A stretch of 64,000 nucleotides of DNA from Cordia subcordata (taxonomy: Eukaryota > Streptophyta > Magnoliopsida > Boraginales > Cordiaceae). Under the pieces are notes generated by a model, which did not search any database, had not been told where the DNA came from, and was given only the letters and a program-made list of their open reading frames with translations. Below, in pieces: positions 45,287 to 57,254 of this stretch (its first letter is position 1; each line of letters opens with the position of its first letter). The position numbers and the translations under genes were made by a program. The DNA lies in the NCBI GenBank assembly GCA_028554755.1, contig JAPTOF010000008.1:15419001-15483000 (forward strand). Reading direction: 5' to 3'.

Positions 45287-47153
45287 TGATGTTTTGTGTT
45301 TTCGTGTGAATTTATATTTTTAATTGCCTATGTTTTAGAGGTATCTTGAGTCTTAGAAGATGCATTAGTATAGTACGTATACTAGAGTTAGGCTTAAGCA
45401 TAAGCAAATGTACATAGTTGAGTTTCTAAGTCAAATGTTATGCTAAATGCTAAATTTTGTGCCTTCGGTGAGCTATAGGGCTGAAACGGAGCTTGAACGA
45501 GAATAAACATTGAAGATAGAAGAGGTAAGGATCGGGTGATGAAGGTCAAGAGCAAGAAAGAGACGATAGAGGGCCAACTGGAGAAGCCGGTTGACCTAGA
45601 AAATTGCCGGTTGACCTAGTGGAATTTATTTTTTAACCGGTCAAGCCCCCAAAAAGCTGGTCGACGAGCCAGTCCAGAGATCTTCGCTATGAAAGCCAAT
45701 CGAACTAAGAAGAAGAGCCGGCCGACCAGCTAGGGCGACTGGCAATGCGTAAGAGATGATATAAAAGCACGATTTTCAGCTTCTAAAGGGGATGATCTGA
45801 AGACCCATCACACACATATCATACACACACATAAACCTTAGCTACACCAACTCTCACACACTAAAACACACACAAATATATCAAGATCCAAGCTTGTAAT
45901 TAGGGTGTTAACACATGTAATTGCAAGATCAAGACAAGGATTTCAAGAGCAAAGCCAAGCATGAAAGAGAGGTTCATCTTTCTCCTTTTGTACTTAGTTT
46001 TCTCTATGTTAGAATAGATCTTTTACGGGTGATTGAAACTTGTTTTATGGGTTGATTGAGTACTACTTTGCTATGAGATTTTGATGGTTTAATATATATG
46101 TTTGATTTTAATGCTTCGATGGCCCCTTATATACATGTCTATATGTTTGTTGAAATGCCTAGGTGAAAGAACATATATATTTAGAGGCTTAATTGCTATT
46201 TAACACTTCTAAATCATTGTATGAGCATGTCTAGGTGTTTATGTAGTGATTCCATGAAATAGGTCTTGTAGCTATGCATGTCTATGTGTGTTTTCACATA
46301 CCTTAGTAGCCATTTTAGCTTCTATGACATGCATATTGGATTCTAATGCATAAATTGGTATGGCCTAAAAATGTCTAAATATATATGGTTAGAATATGCT
46401 TTATATTCATTTGTACCATACTCAAGAACATGTATGATGTGCTTAATTGTCAAATCCCGCTTTGTGTAATGCTATGATTGGTGGTTCTTCACTAGTAATT
46501 AAGTCTAGTTTAGTCTCCTTTGGCTTTAAATCCAGCCAATAGGTGTTGGGCTAGCTTAATTAACTTCAGGAAGCCTAGTTCTTGGCTTTAAACCCAGCCA
46601 ATGATTTAGAACCTAGGGTAAGACCAATTATCATCACCTAGGAATGTAATTAGCTAAACCATTCCCTAGTTCATAAGGACATGCTATGCCTCTAGGTAGC
46701 TAGCACCTAGGGATAGACTTGCACCAAGCCTAGGGATTATAGGAGAGGTTGATTAGATTCCCAGCTTAGAGCACCCCTTCTAGTGCAAAACCATCAAAGT
46801 TAATCTTGTAGCAAAGTTAATACTCAAATCACCCATAGTTAAGCGGATTTCACCTATTGCTCCATTGCTTGTATAAATTCCCTTTTACTAGCTTGTTTTC
46901 TCTTGAGTTTATTTTCTTTAGTTTGTTTGGATTAGTTTAATTTGTTTTGAGCTCCCTTCATATCTAAAATGACCAAAATGAATTCTTAATTTAGCTTATT
47001 TTCTCTATAGTTTTCTAGGACACACATTTTGCTTTCATTTCTCATTTCCCACCTCCTTGAGGGATCGACCTTGCTTTTGCACATTAGACTATACGACATG
47101 TGCACTTGCAGGCTTTTAATTAAGGCTTAATGCTTAATTAGAAAGAAGCATCA
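45287..47153 (+). repeat. Gypsy-2 3' LTR
   Basis: 1867 bp, TGATGTTTTG...GCATCA, colinear with 21321-23209. It is followed by the duplicated GACAA (47154-47158). Confidence 0.9.
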
Positions 47154-47158
47154 GACAA

Positions 47159-47790
47159 CAAAATGAAGTCTATGGTTAAACCTTGATCTCCTATGTCTCC
47201 TTAAACTGACTGCCTCAGCAACTCCTTTAATACACCATACTACTTCTATAATGATGGATAATAGAGGAAAGGAAAAGAAAAACCTTAAGTAGCTTTTTTA
47301 AGGATGCTAGTAGCCTTTTTCTTGCTAGATTTCCCACCTGGTTTAGCCAATCCCTTACTTCAAGAAATGAACTAATGGTTTTGCTTCTATTAATAATTCT
47401 AGATGTATAGAATAAGGCTCTTCCACATGATACTTAACTAAGCCTTCAGGGACATAAGTGGTGTCACAAACTTTTCCTCCAATAAAATCTTCCAAAGAGC
47501 CTGCCACAGAGCCTAAGAGATCCTCCTCTTGGTTTAGAATTTTACCCTTATCAAATTGATTTTCCTCAGGATCTTACTCCTTTTCAAGTGCCACATTAAG
47601 GTTTTCCTCAATAGAATGACACAATTGTTTCTCTATAATGACCTGTTGCCTGGCAAATTCCATTTGCTTCCCTGTGTTAAGGAAATGCAGCCCCTCAATG
47701 AGGGAATTCCATTCCATGGATTAACAAAATACATGCAAACAGCCCTTCACACGTTCGTAGCAGTAAAATTTTTTACAAACAACTAAAGTC
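47159..47790 (-). pseudogene. Copia-4 interior, upstream part: decayed unidentified frame
   Basis: Continues 21320 once Gypsy-2 is removed. On the minus strand one frame is protein-like with few stops: 'QVIIEKQLCHSIEENLNVAL', then, after a stop, 'NQEEDLLGSVAGSLEDFIGG' and 'VPEGLVKYHVEEPYSIHLEL' (about 47700 to 47370). I do not recognise it. It may be the upstream part of the same extra ORF as 19742-20440. The element seems truncated near 47790, where sequence becomes simple and AT-rich. The plus-strand frame 47556-47786 is its shadow. Confidence 0.3.
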
Positions 47791-50401
47791 TCCACTGAAA
47801 AAATTAATATATTACAAAATTAACCTTTTATGTATGTCATCTTATGTAAATTTTATGATCTAATTAAAAATTTTTAAATTAGAAAAATAAAATGTTGAAG
47901 ATTAAAGATTAAATAATTAAAGTTAAAAATTAGAAAAATAAAAAATAATATTTTAAAAAATAATTTAATTTAATTACTATTCTCATTGTTATTGTAATTG
48001 TTGTTGTAGTTGTAGTGGTGGTAGTGGTGGTGGTGGTTGTTGTTGTTATTATTGTTGTAATTATTCTATTAATAAAATAATATGAGTATAATAGCACATG
48101 ACTTCTTTCATCATTTTACACAAGTTATTCACAATGCTATTCTAGAAATACTAACTACCAAGCATGGATTTGAAATCAACATATCTATTTCTATCATCAT
48201 TTCTAAAGCATAACAAGCATGACATGGCATGGTAAGGGATTAGGAGATAGCTCAAGTGATTGAGACTATCTCCCTTAGACATGATGACCTTGTTCAAATC
48301 CCATGCAAGACGAGGGTTGGATTAAAAGGGGGTTATTAAAAAAAATTTACCAAGCACGGCATATTTATTGCCAAGTTCATTTTGTAGCTCATTCCATTTC
48401 AGTTCAAATCTAGTCTTATATACCAACTACCACCTTACTTCTCTTTGTACTTGCATATATACCTTGTGAAAGCAGTTTAAATTTGACTTTCCTAAACTTA
48501 TCTATGTTATGTAATGTTTATTCACAATATATATATATACACACACACACACATACATAATTCAAACAAATACTAGTTTTTCTTCGTGTGAAATTCTTTC
48601 ATTTCATTTTATGTTATGATTAATTCCTAAATTTTATAAACACATTACCTAGATATGACTTCTATACTGGAGACTCTTTTGAGATCGAACCCAAGAACTT
48701 CACCACTATTGTGGTAAAGACCCTGATTTCATGACGAACTTGGGGTTGTGCTATGCCAAAAGTGAGAGAAACCCCATTCCTCTCTTCCATTTTCGCCCCC
48801 ATGTTAGCACACGAGGCCGTATTTCTTTTAAATTGAATACCTTCCTCTGTCATCTCTAGTTTATCTCTTTCTTAGCCCTTCCTCACAAGGCTGCACTGTT
48901 GGGGCATAAGCCTCCTCTTGCTACCCATATGCAAGGCAACATCTTAGCCTTCCCTGGCCAAGATTACTCCCACACTTGTAGCGTTCGTGATCAGCCTCTT
49001 CAACTGTATACTCACTTTCTTGATCAATATTTATCACTTTCAACAAAATTTTGAGATAGGACTTTTTGGTATGAAACTACACACTACATAGAATCATGTA
49101 TGATATACATCAAGACAGAATGCGTATGTAAATAGATGGGCATCAATATATGTTTGTACACCAAATTTTTATCATTAATTCAAATAGTTCTTTATCAGTA
49201 ATTCAAACATTTACTAATTCGTTTCATTTTCCTTTATTAGATAGAAGAAAAAACCATTTATAAAGAAAAAAGAAATCTATTATTTAGATATAAACCAATA
49301 AATGTTGGGATTACTATTACTTAATCTCCCATTGAATGACCAGATTTTTTAATTAATGGAAGATTACCATAATCTATACTATTTTCAACTTGACGTCATT
49401 GTACAATTAGTGTGTGCCAACTGTATCCAATAATAATCCATGCGAAAAACATTTTAAAACACTAAATGTGTACAACTTTTTTTTTTAAAAAAAGATCATT
49501 CATCGTACAAGTGTAGCATGAGATTTTGCATGGAGTCAACTCTGGCACCAACCAGAGCTTTATAACATTTCGTTGTGTTCGAAGTAACACTTTTGTTTTA
49601 GGTCATAAGTGAGAAAAACTCTGAGAAAACCCCCCATTAGCTTCTCAAGGGTTCTCAAATTGAAGTCTTCCTTGTTAGAGAAGGTATTTCCTCTCAAGTC
49701 TTGTAAATTGGCATTCTTTTTCTCTGAGTTTAGTAATTCATTCTTATAACGAATAGAAAAACTTTTCTAGTAAAAATGTTTAATCAATTTTAGAATTTGT
49801 TTAAAAAAAAGAGAGTAATTTTTACTAATTTTTCTATTGCATTTTTGTTGAACTTTAGTTCAAGTGTAAAATGTTAAGTTGGCACAGATTTGTTGATCTC
49901 TTTGTTCCAAAATTAAGTGAAGTTTACTATTAAAGATCTTTGCTTCATTCTCCAATTTCTATTTGATGAGTTCCAACTTTCTTATTTGGTTGAGAATAGA
50001 TTTGCCCTTTGATACTACATTCAAATCTTTTCTAGGAATATAAGCAAATTAGTGAAAGATCTTACTTAACCCAAATTAGAGAATGTTTGACTTATTGTTG
50101 TATTCTTTAACAATTGCTTTGAATGAGATGTTTAAAAATAAAGAGAATATAAGGGCTTTGTTATGCTCCAAAGATATATGTCTAATTAACAATGTCGATC
50201 AAACTCATTTTTGGCTTGAGAAAGCAAAATAATTATAAAAATTGATTTTTTAGGTCAAAGTTTATGAATATTAAATAAGGTGCCATATTTTGTACGTTTG
50301 TTTTCCTTATTGAATTTTGTATACAAGGTAGATTTAATCAATTTTAGACTTCGAGGGAGAGGAGTTAGGGGATGGAGAGAGAGGGAGATGAGATGGGAGG
50401 T
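47791..50401. other. Intergenic region, no gene seen
   Basis: AT-rich with simple repeats: a TTG/TGG-rich run (about 48000-48060) and an (AT)n-(AC)n microsatellite (about 48528-48553). It holds one SINE-like piece (48241-48345). A 63-codon minus-strand frame at 48662-48853 has no recognisable features and I do not call it a gene. Confidence 0.6.
48241..48345 (+). repeat. SINE-like tRNA-derived repeat, copy A
   Basis: A-box-like 'tagctcaagtgattgag' (48248-48264) and B-box-like 'tgttcaaatccc' (48291-48302) at tRNA spacing, then a short body ending in an A run (about 48338-48345). Similar to 50402-50520. No clear target duplication. Confidence 0.55.
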
Positions 50402-50520
50402 TGAAGAAGTAGTTTAAGTGATTGAGACTATTTTTTGCAAGAGCGATGCCTAGGTTGAAATCCCACAAGGGGCACGAGATTGGATTGGTGGTGAAGAGGT
50501 TTAAAAAGAAGGAAACAAAA
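50402..50520 (+). repeat. SINE-like tRNA-derived repeat, copy B
   Basis: A-box-like 'tagtttaagtgattgag' (50410-50426) and B-box-like 'taggttgaaatccc' (50451-50464), followed by 'acaaggggcacgagattgg'. It lies at the start of the first tandem-duplication unit; a worn counterpart (about 51751-51835) is at the start of the second. Confidence 0.55.
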
Positions 50521-51747
50521 AACTTTGGCTTGAGATGCAAAAGAAAAAAGCATTGGTGCAAAAAGATATATTAAGAAAATTTTAGAGGTCCAACTGTAAA
50601 TTTCCAAGGGATTGAAATCCACAAAATCCACACACTAGCTTCTGAAATATTTAAGATTGCTCCTGCTTGTGCTCCTAAATACCAACCTCAATTCCTAGTT
50701 ATTTATAAAATGAACCTCATTTTTACTTACCAAATGAAAGCTACATTTGGTTTTATCACTTTCTTATGTCTGATTAGAGAAAACAATTGGATCTCTTTTT
50801 TTTTTCTCCTTCTCTGTTAATTTTAATGGTATGTAATTAGATTCTTACACAAAAGTCATTCATTACAGTAGCATAATTTGACCCAAAAAAATCTAGCTCA
50901 GAGATTTCTTCTTAGATGATAGGAAAATAAATTAATCATACTATCTAGTTACTAAATCAAAAAGGAGCAATTTTATAGGCCCATCCCCAATTTTCTTTTT
51001 CCTTCTTCTTTTACTGGTGACCTAAAAGTCTTACAAAAGATCAGCCAATTAGAACCATGTAAGTTTGGGGTTAGGTCCCACCATCCCGCCAAACATTTTG
51101 CAAGTGTTGTCCCAATGTGACAACGTCGTATTTGCTTTTTCCTATATTTCTTTTCTAAACGCAAGCTCAAGGGGAGAATTCTTTTCCTCTTTTGTCATCC
51201 AAAGGGACTAATTGGATAAGGAGTAGGGTATTATTGGAATGGGAGAATGTTATTTTCTCAGTGATTTTTGCTTTAAATCACAAATTCTCTTATGAGGTTT
51301 TAGTTCTATCATTTTTCTCTCATTATTTTAAATTTTGCCAAATCGTGTCTTATATTAAAGGGTATTTTTATCTATTTTATTTGTCTATTTGACTACTTTA
51401 ATACTATTTTATTATTTTATTTTGTATTTTAAAACATAAGATCATTGGGAAAAAAAATCATATATTAAATTTGAAAAAAGTAGTTTACTTTAATATGTAC
51501 AACTATGATCTTGGATAGAAAAAATTTAACTAAATTTAGTTTTTATTTTATTCCATATGTGACACAAAATTTTTGAATAAGTTGCTTTTAATTTTTTATA
51601 TTTTGAAAAATTATTTCTTTTCGAAAAAGAAAATAGTTATACATTTTGTTAGACAAATAGTTTGGATTCCATTTGAGAAATAATGTTATGTTGTAAAATA
51701 AACTACTTTTTATCTTTTTTTTAATATTTTGAAATTAAAATTTTTGT
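50402..51747 (+). repeat. Tandem duplication, unit 1
   Basis: About 1.35 kb matched in order by 51748-53116: the SINE-like head, 'aaaaaagcattggtgca', 'caagggattgaaatc', 'ctcctaaataccaac', 'aggtcccaccatcc', 'ttgcaagtg', 'tcctatatttct' and a final 'attttgaaattaaaa'. Roughly 80% similar by eye. No gene inside. Confidence 0.75.
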
Positions 51748-53116
51748 GATGATCTAAGACTACTTTTTGAAAGAGTGATTATCTAGGCCTGAGCCCACGA
51801 GGGGTAGGGCATTCGGCTAGGTGTGGGAGGTTAAGAAGAAAAGTAAAGAAAAAAATAAATTGGCTTGAGATGCCGAGAGAAAAAAGCATTGGTGCATATA
51901 GATATATTAGAGAGGGTGTCCAACTTTAAATTTTCAAGGGATTGAAATCTGTGAAAGCAATGTACAAATTTCTGAAATATTTAGGATTACCCCTGATTCT
52001 GCTCCTAAATACCAACCCCAATTCCAAGGTATTTATAAAAAGAACCTTATTTTACTTAACAAATGAGGCTACATTTGGTTTTATCACATTCTTATGTCTA
52101 ACTAGGGAAAACAATCAAATATTTTCTTTTTTTTTTCCCTAACTTTACGGTGTTTGACTAGATTCTTACACAATATTCATTCATTACACTAGCATAATTT
52201 AACCGAAAAGAATCCAGCTCAACAATTTCAATATTTAATCATAAATTATTGGGAAATAAATTAATCATATTATCTAGTTATCAAACCAATTCGAACCAAT
52301 TTTATCAGCCCATCTCCATCTTCCTTTTTCTTTTTTCATTCACTAGTAACTTAAAAAGCCTACAAAATATTAGCCAAGTAGAGCCGGATAATAAATTTAG
52401 AGATAGGTCCCACCATCCAGCCAGATTATTTGCAAGTGTGATCCCAATGTGGTAACATCATATGTGATTTTTCCTATATTTCTATTGTGAGTGCAAGCTC
52501 TAGGGTACTACCTTTTTTTTTTTTTTCCTTTTTCTGTGGGTCATTCAAGGGGACTAATTGGATTGTAAGGAGAAAGGTACTATTGAAATAGGATAATGTC
52601 ATTTTCTCAGTGAGTTTTGCATTAAATCCCAAATCCCCTTTTGAGGCTTTAGTTCTATTTATTTTCTCTCATTGAATAAATTTTGCCAAGTCATGTCTTA
52701 TATTAAAGGGTACTTTTTAATTTTTTATTTGAGTAATTTAATTATATTTTATTAGGTTATTTCTTATTTTTAAATTTTCTATTTTAAAATAAAAATTCGT
52801 CGGAAAAAGTCATACATCAAATTTGAAGGAAAAAATAGTTTCAATTTGATAAGTACACCTATGAAGTTGCATTAGAAAAATAAATTTAAACTAAATTTAA
52901 TTCAAAATTTTTTCTATATATTACACAAAATTTGTAGAATAAGCTGCTTTTAATTTTTTTTTAATATATTTTTAAGACGTTATTTCACTCAAAAAGAAAA
53001 AAGAGTTATGAATTTGGTTAGAAAAAAAGGTTGGATTCCAATTGATATAATATGTATTTTGTACAATAAACTACTTTTTATCTTTTTCTTTCATATTTTG
53101 AAATTAAAAGTTTTGT
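51748..53116 (+). repeat. Tandem duplication, unit 2
   Basis: Second copy of the 1.36-kb unit, directly abutting the first, with many small indels. Its SINE-like head (51751-51835) has lost most of the A-box. It ends about 1.1 kb before the bromodomain gene. Confidence 0.75.
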
Positions 53117-54227
53117 TACTTTCTATTTGGTTGGAGATTTTGACTTTATAACTTTGTTAAAATATTTTTGTACTATTTTTTTAATTTCTTTTGCTTTAAT
53201 AAACAAAGAAAAACTACCCTTCGCATGAGGTTTTATGTTTAAAGTTTGACAACATGGGCAAATATGGGGTATAGAATCAAACCTTATAAAGGATTTTCTA
53301 ATTTAAGCTAACAAGTGGTAAAATAGCCTTCACAAAAAAGGATAAAATCCCGTTCAACATAAGACATTGTTTGGTAAAGTTTGACGAAATGGGACGACAC
53401 GGATGAAAGTAAAATTTATAAAGAAATTTGAGATTTAACATAAACTCATGGGAAAACGACATTCTCTCGTATTAAAATTTGCACAATCATGTAATTTGTG
53501 TAGATCACTTATGCTGTGTTTGAGATAAATTTATTATAAGATGCTTATCTTATTGATATAAAGGAAGCAATGCTTATTGTCCTTTTTTATTTTATAAGAT
53601 AAATACGTTTTATCACAAGCATGTTATGAACACTCAAGATGTACTATGTTTTTTTTAATCTTATAAGATATAAGAAATCCATGCTTATTTGTTTTTTACA
53701 ACTATAGATAAAATATTTGTTACAAATATCTTATAAAAATTCAAAAAAAAAACCATACTTTTTATAGAAAACATCAAATAAGATATATTTGGATGTAAAA
53801 CTCAATTTTTAATTAGTTACCATATTTAGGATTTCACAACAAGAGAATGAAGAATGTGTCTGGTACATTATTGCTTGATACATTTTAGCACTATTTCATA
53901 TAAACGTATTCAAGAAGGAATCGAAATTTGTTATTGACCACTCTATATATAATTCCAAAATCCTAATATGTATTCATAGCATAACATTTATATGTATCTA
54001 TGTATAAAATTAACATTGCTTGAAAGCACGTGTTGAAATAATAAATAAAAATAATAAAACCCTTCCTTCCTAACATACGGTTTTAGACGTAGTAAAAAGT
54101 TAAAAAGTACACTTAAAATTTGATAATCCCGAAAAAAGAAAATTATTTTCTCTTTTCTATTCGCTAGCTGACAACTGACTATTAAAGGATGTTATTTGTT
54201 GTAGAGTAAAACAAATTGTAGTGTGAC
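53117..54227. other. Region upstream of the bromodomain gene
   Basis: AT-rich, no coding seen. Repeated 'cttataagat'-type words at about 53530-53760 may be a worn MITE, but I could not define ends. No convincing TATA box at a fixed distance from the ATG at 54228. Confidence 0.4.
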
Positions 54228-56546
54228 ATGTCGGAAATGGAAAATGTACGCATTGCATCACCTGAGTCTTTCGCAGGCAATCAGAATGACAAAATTTGGG
54301 ACATGGACGACGTTGCAACATTATCATCACGTCCAACACGGGAGCCTATTGTATATTTCCGACGGAAGGGCCCCAAGAGGAAAAGGCTTGACCAAGTATT
54401 TGTTAATTCTGTTGCTACCACTGTCCAACAGGTCTTCTCTCTCTGCATATAATTACTTCGCATCCACACTAATAACAATTTTAGTAGTTGATATTTATTA
54501 TTAATTTATCTAATAAAACAATGTGCATAAAGCACGTGCAGAATAACGAACATAAACAAGATGAAGGCGACGAAGTTTTGCCAATTAAAACTAGTGAGAA
54601 ATCTGTGGACAATAATGGGGATGGTGATCCAGTTGATATTATTGATAAGGCAACTCTGCTCAGGAAAGGTGACACTGATTTTATTTGTCAAAGTTTTAGA
54701 AACTAGATGCATTAGTTCGCTAGTTCTCATTATTAATAATTCGTATTATATACCAAATTATATTAAACTGTTGTTCTCATAAAATCCAGAAAAAGTTCGA
54801 GCAAGAGGACCTCCCGCACCACCTTTGCCAAAGAAAGAAATCTTGGACTACATACTTGATAAACTGCAGGAGTAAGATTTCTGCCAGTTAACGTTATGAA
54901 TGAATCCAATAACTGTAAAATAGTCCAAAAGTTTTCATTATCTTGCATAGTTTATAATTGCTAGATATTGAACATGACGTCATGACATAATTAGGAAATC
55001 TATTTTGATAATAATATTAACGCTTTCCAATGCATGATATTGATAATAGTATGTTCTCATCTTACATTTCATTGAATAATTTCAGGCGAGACACGGGAAA
55101 TCTCTTTGCTCATCCAGTTGACAGCAATGAGGTTTTGTTTATTGTTTCTGATACTTGCAAATTCAGTTTTGACTATACTTTTTGTAGTTCAATGTATATG
55201 ATGTATAATACCTTTATTGTTTCTGCAAGGTCGAGGGCTATTATCAGATTATTACAAACCCCATGGACTTTGGCACATTGAGGAAAAATTTGACTAATGG
55301 ACTTTACAGATCACTTGATCACTTCGAGGCTCGCGCTCTCTCTCTCTCTCTCTCTCTATAGTCTACCCGTGATTGCTATGTTTTTTTTCCCTCCCTTTTC
55401 CCTCAAGTATAGCAAACACGTTAATTGTCTTTCGTGAATTAATTTTATTATCAATGAATTTTTAACTTTTAAGTTAAACATAAGCTAGTTGAACATAAGC
55501 TAATGGTTTTTAAAGTAGTTCAAACGATTATAATTTTTATTTTTTAAAAAATCAATGCATGCAGTTCTTTTGAAAATTTAAAGGAGTCAAAATTACAGTT
55601 TAGACCAAGTCCCCTGTTATATTATTATTATGTGTATATACATACACATTGCGTATTAAGAAATATGTATAACTATTGTATTTTTTAATCAACGCAGTTG
55701 TATTACAATATGTTTGTTGATCGAGTTAATTTGAACTATTATTTGTACGTTTAGCTACAACAATTATCTTAAAATTACTCAAAATTGTTCATAAATCAAG
55801 AAAAAGTTATTTTAAACTAACTGTAAATCACCCAAAAACTGCTTTAAAACCAAAATTGAACAATTTTAATTTTGTAAAATTATAAGCTATTTGAATCGAT
55901 TCAATTAAAAGATTAATAAGAAAATCGCACAAAACTATCTCTGTACACTCCTTTATGGTTGAGTGGGAGTTAGGAGGGATAATGGAATCGTGGTCAAACA
56001 TGTTTAATATCTCATTCTATCATTTATTTTTCTTTCATATGAAAAATTATCTGTTTCTTTTGCTAAGCGAGAAAAAAAAAAAAAAAAAAAAGAGATTGTA
56101 AACAACTATTCGTGACTAACTTTGCGCCTTTTCCCCTCTTTATCTTTTCCTCCCGTCACTATCTATTGCAGCACGACGTGCTTTCAATATTCAAAAATGC
56201 CATGGAATATAATTCGAAGCGCACCATATATTTCAGACAGGTAGATTAATTTTCATTGATTAATATATATCATTATTTCTTGTATAATATAGAAATTATT
56301 GAACACTTAATTAGCATTGCAAGTACATATTCTCTCTTCAACGTGTGAATAGAATATTTTTTCATGTTTCCTCAGGCACGTCAAATACACGAACTAGCAA
56401 AAAGTTACTTCCGTAAGTTGAGAACTGATTTTAGTAAGGTCACCGAAGAATTTCAACAGAATAAAGTAGATAAGACAAGTACCAGACCAAGACGTACTCG
56501 AAGTAAGCGTGGCACCAGCATCCGGATTCCAGGTAAAATAATTTGA
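54228..56546 (+). CDS. Bromodomain protein, BRD7/BRD9-like plant family, 7 exons
   Basis: Exons 54228-54431, 54542-54668, 54790-54871, 55086-55131, 55230-55328, 56172-56240 and 56376-56546 join in phase to 798 nt, 265 residues. Bromodomain residues lie at about 125-225: 'LFAHPVDSNEVEGYYQII' (WPF-shelf counterpart and ZA loop), 'NPMDFGTLRKNL', 'SIFKNAMEYNSKRTIYFRQA' with the acetyl-lysine-contacting Asn after Tyr, and 'IHELAKSYFRKLRTDF'. Exon 1 has a nuclear-signal-like 'RRKGPKRKRLD', and the C-terminus is basic ('RPRRTRSKRG'). Plant relatives are nuclear readers of acetylated histones; Arabidopsis members are SWI/SNF subunits. This protein is much shorter and its N-terminus is unlike them. 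Introns are GT-AG except intron 5, which would use GC (55329-55330). If exon 7 is instead spliced at 56532 to 56630, the end changes by only a few residues. It may be a young paralogue or a decaying one. Confidence 0.82.
55329..55360 (+). repeat. CT microsatellite at a non-canonical GC splice donor
   Basis: Exon 5 must end at 55328 to stay in phase, but the intron then starts GCTCGC, followed by a (CT)n run. The next GT (55361) would add 32 nt and break the frame. Confidence 0.6.
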
Positions 56547-57254
56547 AACATGTTAATCAGCAATGCTAGCAATGTAAGTGGAAAGACTAATAGGCAACTT
56601 AATCATTTGTTTTTCTTGTTTGGTAGGTCTCTATTGATTCCAAAGTTCATTTTTATTAATCGAAGTATAAAATGCACATTATTCTTTTTTACGTCACAAA
56701 ATTAAGTACTTATTCTCCATCTTCAATGACTTACTTAATAAGTTCCTGTGATTTTCAAAAGTGACACGTAATTCTTACCGTCATAGTTTTCATCTAGTAT
56801 CTCACACACAGGTTTTGCATAAATATTGATGTAGTATTGGATAAAATGGTTATGAATTTGGACAAAAAATGCCACCGTATTTATGAACCTAACTACATAA
56901 CCAAATATGATTTTTTCAATCAGTTCTTTATGATGGTCTTTGTGGTTGTTCTCTTAACGAAGTTAATTAGCAAATAATGAAAAAGAAATAAGTGTAATAA
57001 CTTTTAAAAATACAAAGAAGTTATAAGTTAAGTTTTATAAGATGGAAGGTAAATAGCTTATTTATAGAACTTAAAGACGTATCAAGCATCTTACCCTTAA
57101 TCAAATTATAAGTCCCATGACTCTATTTTAGTATTTAAATTACAGATATCTATGATGTTGATGTATATTATTTATCAATTATCAAAAACTGCTTCTTTGC
57201 TCCATAAAGGTCTAATTGGTTTATGGATGGAGAAATAAATTGGTAGGATCAAGT
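56547..57254. other. Region downstream of the bromodomain gene
   Basis: AT-rich; no gene seen. A splice-acceptor-like 'ttgtttggtag' ends at 56629; a terminal exon from 56630 would stop after about two codons. Confidence 0.45.

Larger units (their letters stand above)
21321..47153 (+). mobile_element. Gypsy-2: old non-autonomous Athila-like element, split by Gypsy-3
   Basis: LTRs at 21321-23209 and 45287-47153, Asp-tRNA primer site at 23216 and polypurine tract at 45272. The perfect target duplication GACAA lies at 21316-21320 and 47154-47158. Without Gypsy-3 it is about 9.2 kb. It has gag and a protease relic, but no reverse transcriptase, RNase H or integrase. Many TAG and TGA codons replace expected glutamines and arginines, consistent with long decay by cytosine deamination. 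Confidence 0.92.

Noticed and set aside
48662..48853. 63-codon minus-strand frame
   Set aside because: No domain, no neighbours, no splice support; a 'gggttcgatctc' word inside looked like a B-box but no A-box is at the right distance.
53500..53820. Possible MITE
   Set aside because: Repeated 'cttataagat' words, but no matching terminal inverted repeats or target duplication could be fixed.
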